A DNA stretch of 64,000 nucleotides from Saccharospirillum sp043196875 (GTDB lineage Bacteria; Pseudomonadota; Gammaproteobacteria; Pseudomonadales; Natronospirillaceae). The stretch spans positions 1 through 64,000 of the forward strand of contig NZ_JBEBMX010000006.1 of assembly GCF_043196875.1 (NCBI RefSeq). Direction: 5' to 3'. Positions 18,757 to 27,482 of the stretch are shown in pieces; position 1 is the first letter of the stretch; every line of letters starts with the position of its first letter. The position numbers and the translations under genes were made by a program. The notes beneath the pieces are model-generated. The model searched no databases, was not told the origin of the DNA, and saw nothing but the letters and a program-made list of their open reading frames with translations.

Positions 18757-20020
18757 TGTCTTCCTCTCCACCCTGCTGGTCGTTCTCCCGAGCGTCCAAC
18801 AGCGCTTGTTGTTGCGCCAATTTTTCTTCAATGATGCGCAGGTGGTCGGCTTCGCTTAAAGGTTCGGAGCCGTCGTCGGTGGTTGCTGTTACTGTATTGT
18901 CGTCTGTTTCAAAAGCTTCCTGAGCTTCGCCAGACGACATCGATTCATCTTCGTCGTCGCTGTCGGTTAAATCCAAATCCGGATGTTCATGGCCAGCGCG
19001 CTGGGCTTCAAAGGCCTGCTCAATGGCATCGTTGACCGCATCCATTTCCGACAGCTCGTCGTCGAGCTTTTCATCGATGTAGTCGTTACCGGTTTTACCG
19101 CTGCGTTCGTCTTCACGCAGCCGATCAACCATCGAACTGAAGCTGATCTCGGCCTGGCTGTCGACCGAACCGGCGTTGTCGGAGTCATCATTCAAGGCCA
19201 GTTCCGGCGCCAGATCATCCAGGTCGCGGATTTCACCCAGGCTCGGCAATTGGTCGAGACTGGTCAGGCCAAAATGATCAAGAAACTGACGCGTGGTGGC
19301 GTACATCGCCGGCCGACCGGGCACATCGCGATGACCAACCACGCGCACCCATTCGCGTTCCTGTAACGTCTTAATGATGCTGGAGCTGACCGAAACGCCG
19401 CGTACGTCTTCGATTTCGCCACGGGTAATCGGTTGGCGATAGGCGATCAACGCCAGGGTTTCCAGCAAGGCTCGGGTGTAGCGCTGGGGTTTCTCTTCCC
19501 ATAACCGGCTGACCCAGACACCGAGGTCAGAACGGGTCTGGAAGCGCCAGCCGCTGGCGACCTCCACCAACTCCAGGCCGCCGCCACTGTATTTGGCGAT
19601 CAACTCGGCCACCAGGCTGCGAATGATGCGCCGGTGCGGCCGCTCATAATCACCAAAGAGTGCCCCCAGCTGAGCGACCGACAAGGCAGTGCCCGCGGCA
19701 AACAGACCGGCTTCGAGAATGTGTTTAACATCGTCCGGAGCGTGACCACCGTAGGGATCACCGACTTCTTCCGCCGGTGGGTCGGCGTCTTCTTCGTCCG
19801 CTTCGCTGCCGTCCCCCAGATCCGGATCGTCATGCGCCGCCGGATCGGCTTCCGGCACGGCATCGTCATCGGCTGCTGCGCTGGCAACCTCAGTTGTTTC
19901 AGCGCTCGCTTCGGATTCATTCTCGGCTGGCGTCGATTGCGCATCGGGCGTTGTTTCAACCTCGTCCGGCACGGAGTCGTCGTCGAGTTTTTTATCTTCT
20001 GGGTTATTAGGTTCCGTCAT
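18746..20020 (-). CDS. scpB: Segregation and condensation protein B with long acidic extensions
   Basis: ScpB is the winged-helix subunit that works with ScpA and SMC/MksB in chromosome compaction. The conserved core (about residues 95-275: HILEAGLFAAGTALSVAQL, ETLALIAYRQPITRGEIEDVRG, GRPAMYATT) is of normal size. The 424-residue protein is about twice the usual length because of an N-terminal Asp/Glu/Ala-rich tract of about 90 residues and an acidic C-terminal tract of about 140 residues. Its ATG overlaps the scpA stop. The extensions look disordered; their role is unknown. Confidence 0.93.
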   Translation of the reverse strand: MTEPNNPEDKKLDDDSVPDEVETTPDAQSTPAENESEASAETTEVASAAADDDAVPEADPAAHDDPDLGDGSEADEEDADPPAEEVGDPYGGHAPDDVKHILEAGLFAAGTALSVAQLGALFGDYERPHRRIIRSLVAELIAKYSGGGLELVEVASGWRFQTRSDLGVWVSRLWEEKPQRYTRALLETLALIAYRQPITRGEIEDVRGVSVSSSIIKTLQEREWVRVVGHRDVPGRPAMYATTRQFLDHFGLTSLDQLPSLGEIRDLDDLAPELALNDDSDNAGSVDSQAEISFSSMVDRLREDERSGKTGNDYIDEKLDDELSEMDAVNDAIEQAFEAQRAGHEHPDLDLTDSDDEDESMSSGEAQEAFETDDNTVTATTDDGSEPLSEADHLRIIEEKLAQQQALLDARENDQQGGEEDNEQ

Positions 20021-20994
20021 TCACCACGAGCCTTTACATGAATGGGCGCGAACGCCTCGTTCTGAATCAGATCGATTAAAGATTCCTTGCACAATTCCAT
20101 CACCGCCAGGAAGGTCACCACCACACCGAGACGACCTTCGTTGGCGTCAAAAAGCGTAATAAAAGGCACAAAGGCGCCGTCGGATAAACGCTCCAAAACT
20201 TCGCCCATGCGCTGGCGCGTCGACAGCGTTTCACGTTGAATTTCGTGTTCTTCAAACATGTCCGCGCGCGCCATCACATCTTTCAGCGCCAGTAGTATCT
20301 CGCGCATATCGACATCCGGATGCAGCTTGGGTCGTTGATAATCCGGCTGGTGCTCCGCAGTGGTGTAGATATCGCGTCCGACACGCGGCAGCTCATCCAT
20401 CGTTTCGGCGGCGGTTTTGAACTGCTCGTATTCCTGCAGCCGACGAATCAACTCAGCGCGCGGATCGTCTTCCTCGTCCTCGTCCTCGGCTGACACCCGC
20501 GGCAGCAACATCCGGCTTTTGATTTCCGCCAGCATCGACGCCATCACCAGATATTCGGCGGCCAATTCCAGCTGCAGGGCATGCATCAGTTCAACGTACT
20601 GCATGTACTGTTCGGTGATCTGGAAGACGTTGATATTGAGAATATCGAGGTTCTGTTTTTTGATCAGATAGAGCAGTAAATCGAGCGGGCCTTCGAAGGC
20701 ATCGAGAAAGACTTCCAGCGCGTCGGGCGGAATGTACAGATCCATCGGAATCTGCGTCATCGCCTCGCCTTCGATCACCGCAAAGGGCATCTCCGTCTGT
20801 TCCAGACGAGCACGTTCGCGCAGCCGCTCCAACGCTCTTTCTTTGGCGCTGACGGCATCGGTCATCACCGGCGTTTCGCTCGGCTCAAACAAGGGCTGGA
20901 CGGTGTTTTCGGTGACCGTCGCTTCAGCTTCGGTGTTTTCCGAAGCCGCGTCGGTCGGCTGATCAACCGGCTGATCGTCAGGCGTTTCGCTCAC
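20017..20994 (-). CDS. scpA: Segregation and condensation protein A
   Basis: ScpA is the kleisin that bridges SMC heads. The 325-residue product has a 90-residue acidic, probably disordered leader. The ScpA core then begins FEGPLDLLLYLIKKQNLDI, followed by AAEYLVMASMLAEIKSRMLLP and a C-terminal winged helix (VVVTFLAVMELCKESLIDL). The start is GTG at 20994, preceded by GGAG at 6 nt. It is 17 bp downstream of the yciO-like gene and overlaps scpB by 4 nt. Confidence 0.94.
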   Translation of the reverse strand: MSETPDDQPVDQPTDAASENTEAEATVTENTVQPLFEPSETPVMTDAVSAKERALERLRERARLEQTEMPFAVIEGEAMTQIPMDLYIPPDALEVFLDAFEGPLDLLLYLIKKQNLDILNINVFQITEQYMQYVELMHALQLELAAEYLVMASMLAEIKSRMLLPRVSAEDEDEEDDPRAELIRRLQEYEQFKTAAETMDELPRVGRDIYTTAEHQPDYQRPKLHPDVDMREILLALKDVMARADMFEEHEIQRETLSTRQRMGEVLERLSDGAFVPFITLFDANEGRLGVVVTFLAVMELCKESLIDLIQNEAFAPIHVKARGE

Positions 20995-21011
20995 TGCGCT
21001 CTCCGTGCTTG

Positions 21012-21635
21012 TTATTGCGCAAAGGGTGTGACATCGCCAGCGCCTTCGCGCAGCACTTCCGGCACTTCATCCAACAGACTGACAATGGATGATTCTTCCA
21101 GACCGCAGAAGCCGCCATCGATCACCAGATCCAGGTCATGCTGCAAGCGGTCACGGATGTCTTCCGGGTCGCTTTGCGGCGCGTCATCACCTGGCAAAAT
21201 CAACGAGGTGCTGATCATCGCCTCGCCCAATTCAGCCAGCAAAGCCTGAGCAATGGGGTTGGCCAGCACACGCAAACCGATGGTGCGTCGCTTGGGGTGC
21301 ATCAAACGCCGAGGCACTTCACGCGTCGCTGATAAAATAAAGGTCAGCGGGCCGGGGGTATTATTCTTGATCAGCCGATAGGCGACGTTGTCGACCTTGG
21401 CAAAATTCGACAGTTCCGAGAGGTCGCGACACACCAGGGTAAAGCGATGGTTGTCATCCACCTGCCGAATACGGCGGATACGATCAATGGCCTGTTTGTT
21501 TTCCAGGCAGCAGCCCAAGGCATAGGCGCTGTCGGTCGGATAGGCAATGACCCCACCATTGCGCAAAATCTCGACGGCTTGTTTGATCAAACGAGGTTGA
21601 GGTGTTTCCGGATGAATCGAGAAAAACTGGCTCAT
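21012..21635 (-). CDS. yciO: Sua5/YciO/YrdC-family protein (YciO subgroup)
   Basis: From the ATG at 21635 (MSQFFSIHPETPQPRLIKQA) the product has 207 residues, the YciO length. The YrdC-fold motifs are present: GGVIAYPTDSAYALGC, KNNTPGPLTFIL, RRTIGLRV. YrdC/Sua5 makes threonylcarbamoyl-AMP for tRNA t6A; YciO paralogues have weak or unclear activity, so I do not assign t6A synthesis. It sits between rnm and scpA, a context shared with many Pseudomonas-like genomes. Confidence 0.88.
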   Translation of the reverse strand: MSQFFSIHPETPQPRLIKQAVEILRNGGVIAYPTDSAYALGCCLENKQAIDRIRRIRQVDDNHRFTLVCRDLSELSNFAKVDNVAYRLIKNNTPGPLTFILSATREVPRRLMHPKRRTIGLRVLANPIAQALLAELGEAMISTSLILPGDDAPQSDPEDIRDRLQHDLDLVIDGGFCGLEESSIVSLLDEVPEVLREGAGDVTPFAQ

Positions 21636-21724
21636 ACTGTATTGGCTCCCGCCAAGGACCTGAGTAAGTGGCGCCACTTTAGCACTGCGACACCTGCTTG
21701 GAAAAGCATTGCAGCGGCGCGGGT

Positions 21725-22576
21725 TTAGCCCAGCAAAGCATCCACCAGCCGCTTGCCCTGAGACGGCCACTGCGGATACCAACCGAGCCGCGCCCAGGGC
21801 GTATCGGGCTGATGAAAATCGCTGCCGCCGCCGATCAGCAAATCGCGCTCACAGCAGCTAGTGACCAACCGCTCGCGCATCGGCGCGGGCATCGCCGGAC
21901 AGCAGACTTCCACGGCTTCGCCCCCGGCTTGCTGAAAGTCTTCCAGCAGTTGATCCAGTTTGCGCCAGGTGAGCTTGTAACGATGAGGATGCGCCAACAC
22001 TGCCTTGCCGCCGCTGTCACGAATATCCGCTATGGCTTGCTCCAGTGGCGGCCAACCCTGTTTGACATCGCCGACCTTGCCGGTGCCCAGCCAGCGTTTG
22101 AATGCCTGAGCGCTGTCTTTGGCCTGACCACTGCTGACCAGATAGCGCGCCACATGCGGACGACCGGGCAAGGCACCGGCGGCTTCGAGGCGAATGGCGT
22201 CTTCATCCATCGTTAAACCAGCGCGCTGCAACACAAACATCAGCCGCTCAAAACGCTGTTCGCGCGCCGTCACATAACGCTGCTCAACCGCCAGCCAGGC
22301 GTCACTGTAGACATCCATGCCGATGCCGACGATATGAATGTTGCGCCCCAACCACAGCGACGACAATTCTGCCCCCGGCCACAAACGCAGCTCGTCAGAT
22401 AGCTCGCCGTCGGCGCACAAGGCGCGATAACCGGCGGCAGTATCGTGATCGGTTAATACCAGGTGCGACAGGCCAGCATCCTTGGCGCGGTCGTACACAG
22501 CCTGCGGCGGCAACAAGCCATCCGAAGCCTGGCTATGGCAATGCATTTCCCAAGGGTGACTGATATTGGTATTCAA
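21725..22576 (-). CDS. rnm: PHP-domain 5'-3' exonuclease (RNase AM/YciV, formerly TrpH)
   Basis: This is a PHP-family phosphoesterase. Metal-site motifs are HCHSQASDG, LTDHDTAAGY, AVLAHPHRYKL and GGGSDFHQPD. E. coli RNase AM matures the 5' ends of rRNAs and degrades short RNAs. The start is uncertain: the frame stays open to 22672, but that would run into the divergent yciI gene. TTG at 22576 keeps the beta-strand ahead of the first His motif, whereas ATG at 22546 would cut it off. It is first in the yciO-scpA-scpB-rluB run. Confidence 0.9.
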   Translation of the reverse strand: MNTNISHPWEMHCHSQASDGLLPPQAVYDRAKDAGLSHLVLTDHDTAAGYRALCADGELSDELRLWPGAELSSLWLGRNIHIVGIGMDVYSDAWLAVEQRYVTAREQRFERLMFVLQRAGLTMDEDAIRLEAAGALPGRPHVARYLVSSGQAKDSAQAFKRWLGTGKVGDVKQGWPPLEQAIADIRDSGGKAVLAHPHRYKLTWRKLDQLLEDFQQAGGEAVEVCCPAMPAPMRERLVTSCCERDLLIGGGSDFHQPDTPWARLGWYPQWPSQGKRLVDALLG

Positions 22577-22658
22577 ACGGACGCCTGTTGCTGTCGCTTC
22601 AAAGAGTCCCGTATTATGCCTGCCTTGTTGTCCCGCATCACCCAGGGAGTTGATTGTC

Positions 22659-22955
22659 ATGTGGTATGCCATTGTCAGTGAAGACGTCAGCGACAGTCTG
22701 CGCTTGCGTCAAAGTGTCCGCCCCGCCCATCTGGCACGACTGGAAGTCTTGCAGGCCGAAGGCCGTCTGCTGGTTGCCGGCCCCACACCCGCCATTGAAA
22801 GTGACGACCCGGGCGAGGCTGGCTTCACCGGTTCGGTGGTGATCGCCGATTTCGAATCGCTGGCCGCCGCCAAAGCCTGGGCCGATGCCGACCCCTATGT
22901 TGATGCCGGTGTCTATGCCCAGGTCAGCGTAAAACCGTTCAAACGGGTTTTCTAA
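22659..22955 (+). CDS. yciI: YciI-like protein
   Basis: The product is a 98-residue YCII-fold (ferredoxin-like) protein starting MWYAIVSEDVSDSL. It has the family features RPAHLARLEVLQAEGRLLVAGP, FTGSVVIADFESLAAAKAWADADPY and a C-terminal VKPFKRVF. The His in RPAHL is the usual putative catalytic residue. The biochemical role of YciI is unknown. It is transcribed divergently from rnm with almost no spacer, so its promoter probably lies inside the rnm 5' region. Confidence 0.93.
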   Translation: MWYAIVSEDVSDSLRLRQSVRPAHLARLEVLQAEGRLLVAGPTPAIESDDPGEAGFTGSVVIADFESLAAAKAWADADPYVDAGVYAQVSVKPFKRVF

Positions 22956-23135
22956 CGCAGACACGGCCATCGCTCCGGCTTGATCTATACCTTGCGTGCC
23001 GTGTTGGATTGCTTACACTCTGGAACCTCTGTGGACCCCGACACCTGGGAAGCTCTGCCGGCGATAACCTCAACATAAACGTCCAGAGTTTCCATCTGAC
23101 TTAAATAACGACAGCTAACAAACGGAAGCCGTAAC

Positions 23136-23813
23136 ATGACCCGATTCTCCACCGCCAAAGTTCTTCTCGGTCTGATCACCACTGCAGCGATCAGCGCTGG
23201 AACCCTGGCCGAAACCCGCTGGCTTAGCGATGAACTGTGGGTAAACCTGCGCGCCTCTGCCAGCGATAGCGCTCAGGTCCTGCAAACCATTGGTTCTGGC
23301 ACGCGCATGGAAACCCTCAGCGACACCGCTGAAAACGGTTATCTGAATGTCCGCACCGAACAAGGCACCGAGGGCTGGATTCCGCGTCGCTATACTCAGA
23401 CCACACCGACAGCCTCCCTGCGCCTGAGCAATCTCGCAGCTGAGCGTGACCAGTTGCAACAGCAATTGAGCGAGTTGGAAGAGCGCCACCGTCAGCTGCT
23501 CGCCAACCGTGGCGATGTCAGTGGTGAGTTGGAAATCCTGCGCGAAGAAAACGAACGCCTGGCCACTGAGCTGAACGAAATCACCGCCATCAGCGGCGAC
23601 GCCATCGCCTTGGATGAGCGCAACAAAGAACTGACGGAAAACAACGCCCGCCTGAAAAACGATCTGGACCTGGCGCAATCCCAGCTGTCCGAGATTCGTG
23701 AAAGCAACGACAGCAGCATGTTGCTGGCCGGCGGTGCGCTGATCTTTGTCGGTCTGGTGCTCGGCATTGTACTGCCACGTATCCGCGCCAAGCGTCGCGA
23801 CAGCTGGGCCTGA
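23136..23813 (+). CDS. SH3-domain/coiled-coil membrane protein (YgiM-like, TIGR04211 type)
   Basis: The 225-residue product has a signal peptide (residues 1-25, ending AGTLA), a bacterial SH3 domain (about 27-90: WVNLRASASDSAQVLQTIGSG, GWIPRRY), a long coiled coil (about 97-195, leucine/glutamate rich) and one C-terminal membrane helix (MLLAGGALIFVGLVLGIVLP) with a short basic tail. This is the YgiM/TIGR04211 architecture, a periplasmic-facing SH3 protein of unknown precise role, perhaps peptidoglycan contact. It stands alone between yciI and the DoeA-like gene. Confidence 0.88.
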   Translation: MTRFSTAKVLLGLITTAAISAGTLAETRWLSDELWVNLRASASDSAQVLQTIGSGTRMETLSDTAENGYLNVRTEQGTEGWIPRRYTQTTPTASLRLSNLAAERDQLQQQLSELEERHRQLLANRGDVSGELEILREENERLATELNEITAISGDAIALDERNKELTENNARLKNDLDLAQSQLSEIRESNDSSMLLAGGALIFVGLVLGIVLPRIRAKRRDSWA

Positions 23814-23824
23814 CACCCGCTTTT

Positions 23825-23855
23825 ATCCGGCGCCGCTTCAAGGCGGTGTCCGGAT
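23825..23855 (+). terminator. Hairpin after the SH3-domain gene, possible terminator
   Basis: ATCCGG (23825-23830) pairs with CCGGAT (23850-23855). After one mismatch the stem continues with GCCGC/GCGGT around a 6-nt loop. There is no proper T-run behind it, so termination is uncertain. Confidence 0.4.
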
Positions 23856-23919
23856 CATTCTAAGACCCTATCGCTGAGGCCACGCTGCCAAGACCACTGC
23901 GCCAGACACCGGAGGTCAT

Positions 23920-25098
23920 GTGAAACTCGCCTTTACCAAGAAAGAGTATCTGCAACGGGTTAAGAAAGTGCGCCGCGAAATGCGCACACGCAAAGTCGAT
24001 CTACTCATCGTTACCGATCCAGGCAATATGAACTGGCTCACCGGCTACGACGGCTGGTCCTTCTATGTACACCAGGGTGTGGTGGTCCATGTCGATCAGG
24101 AAGAACCCATTTGGTTCGGTCGTCGCATGGATGAAAGTGCTGCCCTGTTGCGCTGTTTTATGAAGCGCGAAAACCTCACCAGCTACCCCGAAGAATACGT
24201 CCAGAACCTCGACAAACATCCAATGAGTTGGCTGGCTGAACATCTGTTTATCGCCAATGACTGGCATGGTGCCACCATCGCCACCGAGATGGACAACTAC
24301 TATTACACCGCCGATGCGCACCGTAATTTGCGCCTGGCGATGCCCGAAGCGCGCTTTGTCGACAGCCACAATTTGGTCAACTGGTGCCGGGCCATCAAAT
24401 CGGCCAAGGAAATCGAATACATGCGCATCGCCGGGCGCATTACCGCCAAGATTCACCAGCGCATTTTGGATGTGGCTCGGGTCGGCATTCCTAAAAGTCA
24501 CGTGGTCTCACAAATCTACGAAACCGCCATTGCCGGCGTCGACGGTTACAGCGGCGACTACCCATCCATCGTGCCACTGCTGCCATCGGGCGAAGAGGCG
24601 TCGGCCTCGCACATCACCTGGGATGAAAAACCCTTCCGCGCCAATGAAGGCACCTTTTTCGAGATCTCCGGTTGCTACAAGCGATACCACGCGCCGATGT
24701 CACGCACCCTCTATATGGGCCGCCCCAGCGCGCGTTTTCTCAACGCCGAAAAAGCCTTGCTGGAAGCCATTGATGCCGGCCTGGAACAGGCCAAGCCGGG
24801 CAACCGCACCTGCGATATCGCCAACGCTCTGGATGCCACCATGGCGCACTACGGCATCGACCGTCAGGGCGCGCGCTGCGGTTATCCGGTCGGCGTCAGC
24901 TATCCGCCGGACTGGGGCGAGCGCACCTCCAGCCTGCGCGCCACCGACACCACCGTGTTGCAGCCAGGCATGACTTTCCACTTTATGCCCGGTATCTGGC
25001 AGGACGACTGGGGCATCGAAATCACCGAGAGTATTTTGATCACCGAAACCGGGGTGGAAATGCTGGTCGATTTCCCGCGTCAGCTGTTCGTTAAATAG
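23920..25098 (+). CDS. doeA: M24-family hydrolase resembling ectoine hydrolase DoeA
   Basis: The 392-residue product is a two-domain pita-bread enzyme with a creatinase-like N-terminal domain (NMNWLTGYDGWSFYVHQG) and an M24 catalytic domain from about residue 160. The segments GDYPSIVPLLPSGEEASASH, FFEISGCYKRYHAPMSRT and FHFMPGIWQDDWGIEITES fit DoeA, which opens ectoine to N-acetyl-diaminobutyrate. The usual M24 metal ligands are not all conserved, since the Asp-x10-Asp motif reads as ISGCYKRYHAP. The start is GTG at 23920 behind GGAGG. Odd: no doeB, doeX or other ectoine gene is nearby. A related dipeptidase-like role cannot be excluded. Confidence 0.78.
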   Translation: MKLAFTKKEYLQRVKKVRREMRTRKVDLLIVTDPGNMNWLTGYDGWSFYVHQGVVVHVDQEEPIWFGRRMDESAALLRCFMKRENLTSYPEEYVQNLDKHPMSWLAEHLFIANDWHGATIATEMDNYYYTADAHRNLRLAMPEARFVDSHNLVNWCRAIKSAKEIEYMRIAGRITAKIHQRILDVARVGIPKSHVVSQIYETAIAGVDGYSGDYPSIVPLLPSGEEASASHITWDEKPFRANEGTFFEISGCYKRYHAPMSRTLYMGRPSARFLNAEKALLEAIDAGLEQAKPGNRTCDIANALDATMAHYGIDRQGARCGYPVGVSYPPDWGERTSSLRATDTTVLQPGMTFHFMPGIWQDDWGIEITESILITETGVEMLVDFPRQLFVK

Positions 25099-25167
25099 CA
25101 TCTCACGCTGCCGGGGTGGCGCCCGGCTGTGTTAGACTCGGCGCCAAATCTCTGTCAAGAAATCACC

Positions 25168-25518
25168 ATGGCCTGGTCCGACACCCCCATCAATAAAGCT
25201 TTCAGCCTGGGCAATCTGGCTGACCTGTTGAGCCAGGGTTTACTCGGTTCGATGTCGCGCTTCAGTCACTTCCAGATCGTCGAATGGTGTGCGCGTTTTG
25301 TCGATGAATTCGATCGTGAAGCCGACCCGCAACTGCCTACCACGCCCGAAACCGCCCTCGATATCGCCGACGATGTGGTGGTGCAGTGGGAGCTGCATAT
25401 CGCCACCCAATATACGCTGGAAGATCTGAATCGCTTTACGCTCAGCGATATCGTGCTACCCAAAGCCTATTTCGAAAGCTGGCTTAATCAATTGCTGGAT
25501 CTGCCCCAAGCACACTGA
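25168..25518 (+). CDS. Conserved hypothetical protein coupled to mnmC
   Basis: The product has 116 residues from the ATG at 25168 (MAWSDTPINKAF), preceded by a weak purine-rich site. It is soluble, with no signal peptide or membrane helix, is rich in acidic residues and is predicted largely helical; WCARFVDEFDRE and VVQWELHIATQYTLEDLNRF are its most distinctive stretches. I do not recognise a family. Its TGA overlaps the mnmC ATG by 1 nt (TGATG), so the two are translationally coupled. A link to tRNA modification would be only a guess. Confidence 0.7.
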   Translation: MAWSDTPINKAFSLGNLADLLSQGLLGSMSRFSHFQIVEWCARFVDEFDREADPQLPTTPETALDIADDVVVQWELHIATQYTLEDLNRFTLSDIVLPKAYFESWLNQLLDLPQAH

Positions 25519-27482
25519 TGGAAACTCCGCTACTGGAAACCACGGCCGATGGCACGCTGCGTTCGGCGCGCTTTGGTGACGTCTATTTCTCGGCCGCCGG
25601 TGGTCTGGACGAAAGCCGCCATGTTTTCCTCAACCACAACCGACTCGCCGAGCGCTTTGCCGCCCTGCCGGATCACGGCCATTTCTGCATCTGCGAAACC
25701 GGTTTTGGCACTGGACTGAATTGTTTGGCCGCCTGGCAGTTATTTCAGCAAGTCGCCCCAGCGACCGCCCGGCTGACCTTTATCAGCACCGAACGCTACC
25801 CCCTGAATGCCGCACAAATTGACGCTGCCTTAGCGCCGTGGCCAGAGCTGTCAGCGTTGCGTTCGGCTCTGGTTGACCGCTATCCCAGCTGTTTCGAAGG
25901 CTTCCACAGTGTAGAGCTGGCCGACAATGTCGAGTTGCTGCTGTTGCTCGGTGACGCCAACGACACCCTGACCGATCTCAATGCCAGCGTAGACGCCTGG
26001 TTTCTCGACGGTTTCGCGCCGGCCAAGAATCCTGATCTGTGGCAGCCGGCGCTGTTCGAAGCCATGAACCGTTTGTCCAAAGCCGACACCACCGCAGCGA
26101 CCTTTACCGCCGCCCGGCTGGTGCGTGACGGCTTAAGCGGCGCTGGTTTTCAGGTTGAACGCGTCGCCGGCTTTGGCCGCAAACGCGATATGGTGCGGGC
26201 TGATTTTATCGGCCGCTGCGGTCCGCCACGACCCGGCTTATGGCCAACCAACGAATGGGCCTGGCCGGAGACGGCACGCAAGGCGCGACGGGCAATCGTC
26301 GTCGGTGCCGGTTTAGCCGGCGCGCACAGCGCCTGGGAACTGGCACAACGCGGCTGGCAGGTGACCGTTCTGGAACAGGCCGATACCGTTGCCGCTGGCG
26401 CCTCGGGTAATGCTCAGGGCGCCGTTTATGCGCGCCTGTCAGCCCAGGATGCCGTCGCCAACCGCTTTCACAGCCAGGCGCTGGAGCTGGCGCAGCAGCG
26501 TTTGCGACATTTTCCCGACACTGTGCCTCACGCCGCCTGCGGTTTGCTGCAGCTTAATCAGGGCGCCAAAGAAACCGCCCGCTTCGAGCAGTTTCAACAG
26601 TCCCAGCCTTTCCCGGCTGATTTCGTCGAATGGATCGATGCAGCGACGGCCAGTAAACAGGCCGGCGTTCCGCTGGATCAGGATGCGCTGCTGTTTGGTA
26701 ACGGCGGCTGGGTGAATCCGGCGGAACTGGTTAAGCACCGCCTGAATCACCCGAATATTCAGCTAAAAACCGGCAGTCAGGTGGTAAGCGTTAACCACCA
26801 AGACGGCCTTTGGACCCTTGGGTGCAAAACGGCTCAAGGCGAGACGCAGTACCAGACTGCGCAGTTAATTCTGACAACCGCCTGGGAAACCTCGAACTTT
26901 ACGCCCACCGCTCACTTGCCGGTAAAACCGATCGCCGGCCAGGTCAGCCGCATTACCACTAATGAGCGCTTGTCGGCACTGAAAATGGTGTTGTGCAGCG
27001 ATCGTTATTTAGTGCCAGCCGATCAAGGCATCCACAGTCTGGGCGCGACCTTTCGCCTGCGCGACAAGCGCGCCGAACTGCGCAGCGAAGACGACGCCGA
27101 TAACCTGACAGCGCTGCACCAGCGCCTACCTCAACTGATTGAGGGCGATGAAGCCATCGTTTCAGCACGCGCCGGGGTGCGTTGTGCGGCGCCCGATTAT
27201 TTACCGTTACTGGGCCCGGTAGCCGCGCCCGAAAAACTCGCCACCGACTACGGCGAAGCGCTGCGCAAAAGACGCACCGACCGTCAGCCGCCGGTGCCTT
27301 ACTACCCGGGACTCTGGGTCAATATTGCGCACGGCTCCAAAGGCCTGACCAGCATTCCGTTGGCGGCCAAGGCGCTGGCTTGCTGGTTGAACAACGAGCC
27401 GATGCCCATATCCCAGAGCGTGCTGAATCATCTGAACCCCAACCGTTTTGTCATTCGCCAACTGATCCGTGGACATCGATGA
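25518..27482 (+). CDS. mnmC: Bifunctional tRNA modification enzyme MnmC
   Basis: MnmC completes mnm5s2U34 in tRNAs for Lys, Glu and others. Residues 1 to about 245 are the SAM-dependent methyltransferase (FGTGLNCLAAWQLF, WFLDGFAPAKNPDLW). Residues about 260-654 are the FAD oxidase that removes the carboxymethyl group (IVVGAGLAGAHSAWELAQRG). The 654 residues compare with 668 in E. coli, and both active halves look intact. It overlaps the upstream hypothetical gene by 1 nt and greB by 4 nt. Confidence 0.95.
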   Translation: METPLLETTADGTLRSARFGDVYFSAAGGLDESRHVFLNHNRLAERFAALPDHGHFCICETGFGTGLNCLAAWQLFQQVAPATARLTFISTERYPLNAAQIDAALAPWPELSALRSALVDRYPSCFEGFHSVELADNVELLLLLGDANDTLTDLNASVDAWFLDGFAPAKNPDLWQPALFEAMNRLSKADTTAATFTAARLVRDGLSGAGFQVERVAGFGRKRDMVRADFIGRCGPPRPGLWPTNEWAWPETARKARRAIVVGAGLAGAHSAWELAQRGWQVTVLEQADTVAAGASGNAQGAVYARLSAQDAVANRFHSQALELAQQRLRHFPDTVPHAACGLLQLNQGAKETARFEQFQQSQPFPADFVEWIDAATASKQAGVPLDQDALLFGNGGWVNPAELVKHRLNHPNIQLKTGSQVVSVNHQDGLWTLGCKTAQGETQYQTAQLILTTAWETSNFTPTAHLPVKPIAGQVSRITTNERLSALKMVLCSDRYLVPADQGIHSLGATFRLRDKRAELRSEDDADNLTALHQRLPQLIEGDEAIVSARAGVRCAAPDYLPLLGPVAAPEKLATDYGEALRKRRTDRQPPVPYYPGLWVNIAHGSKGLTSIPLAAKALACWLNNEPMPISQSVLNHLNPNRFVIRQLIRGHR

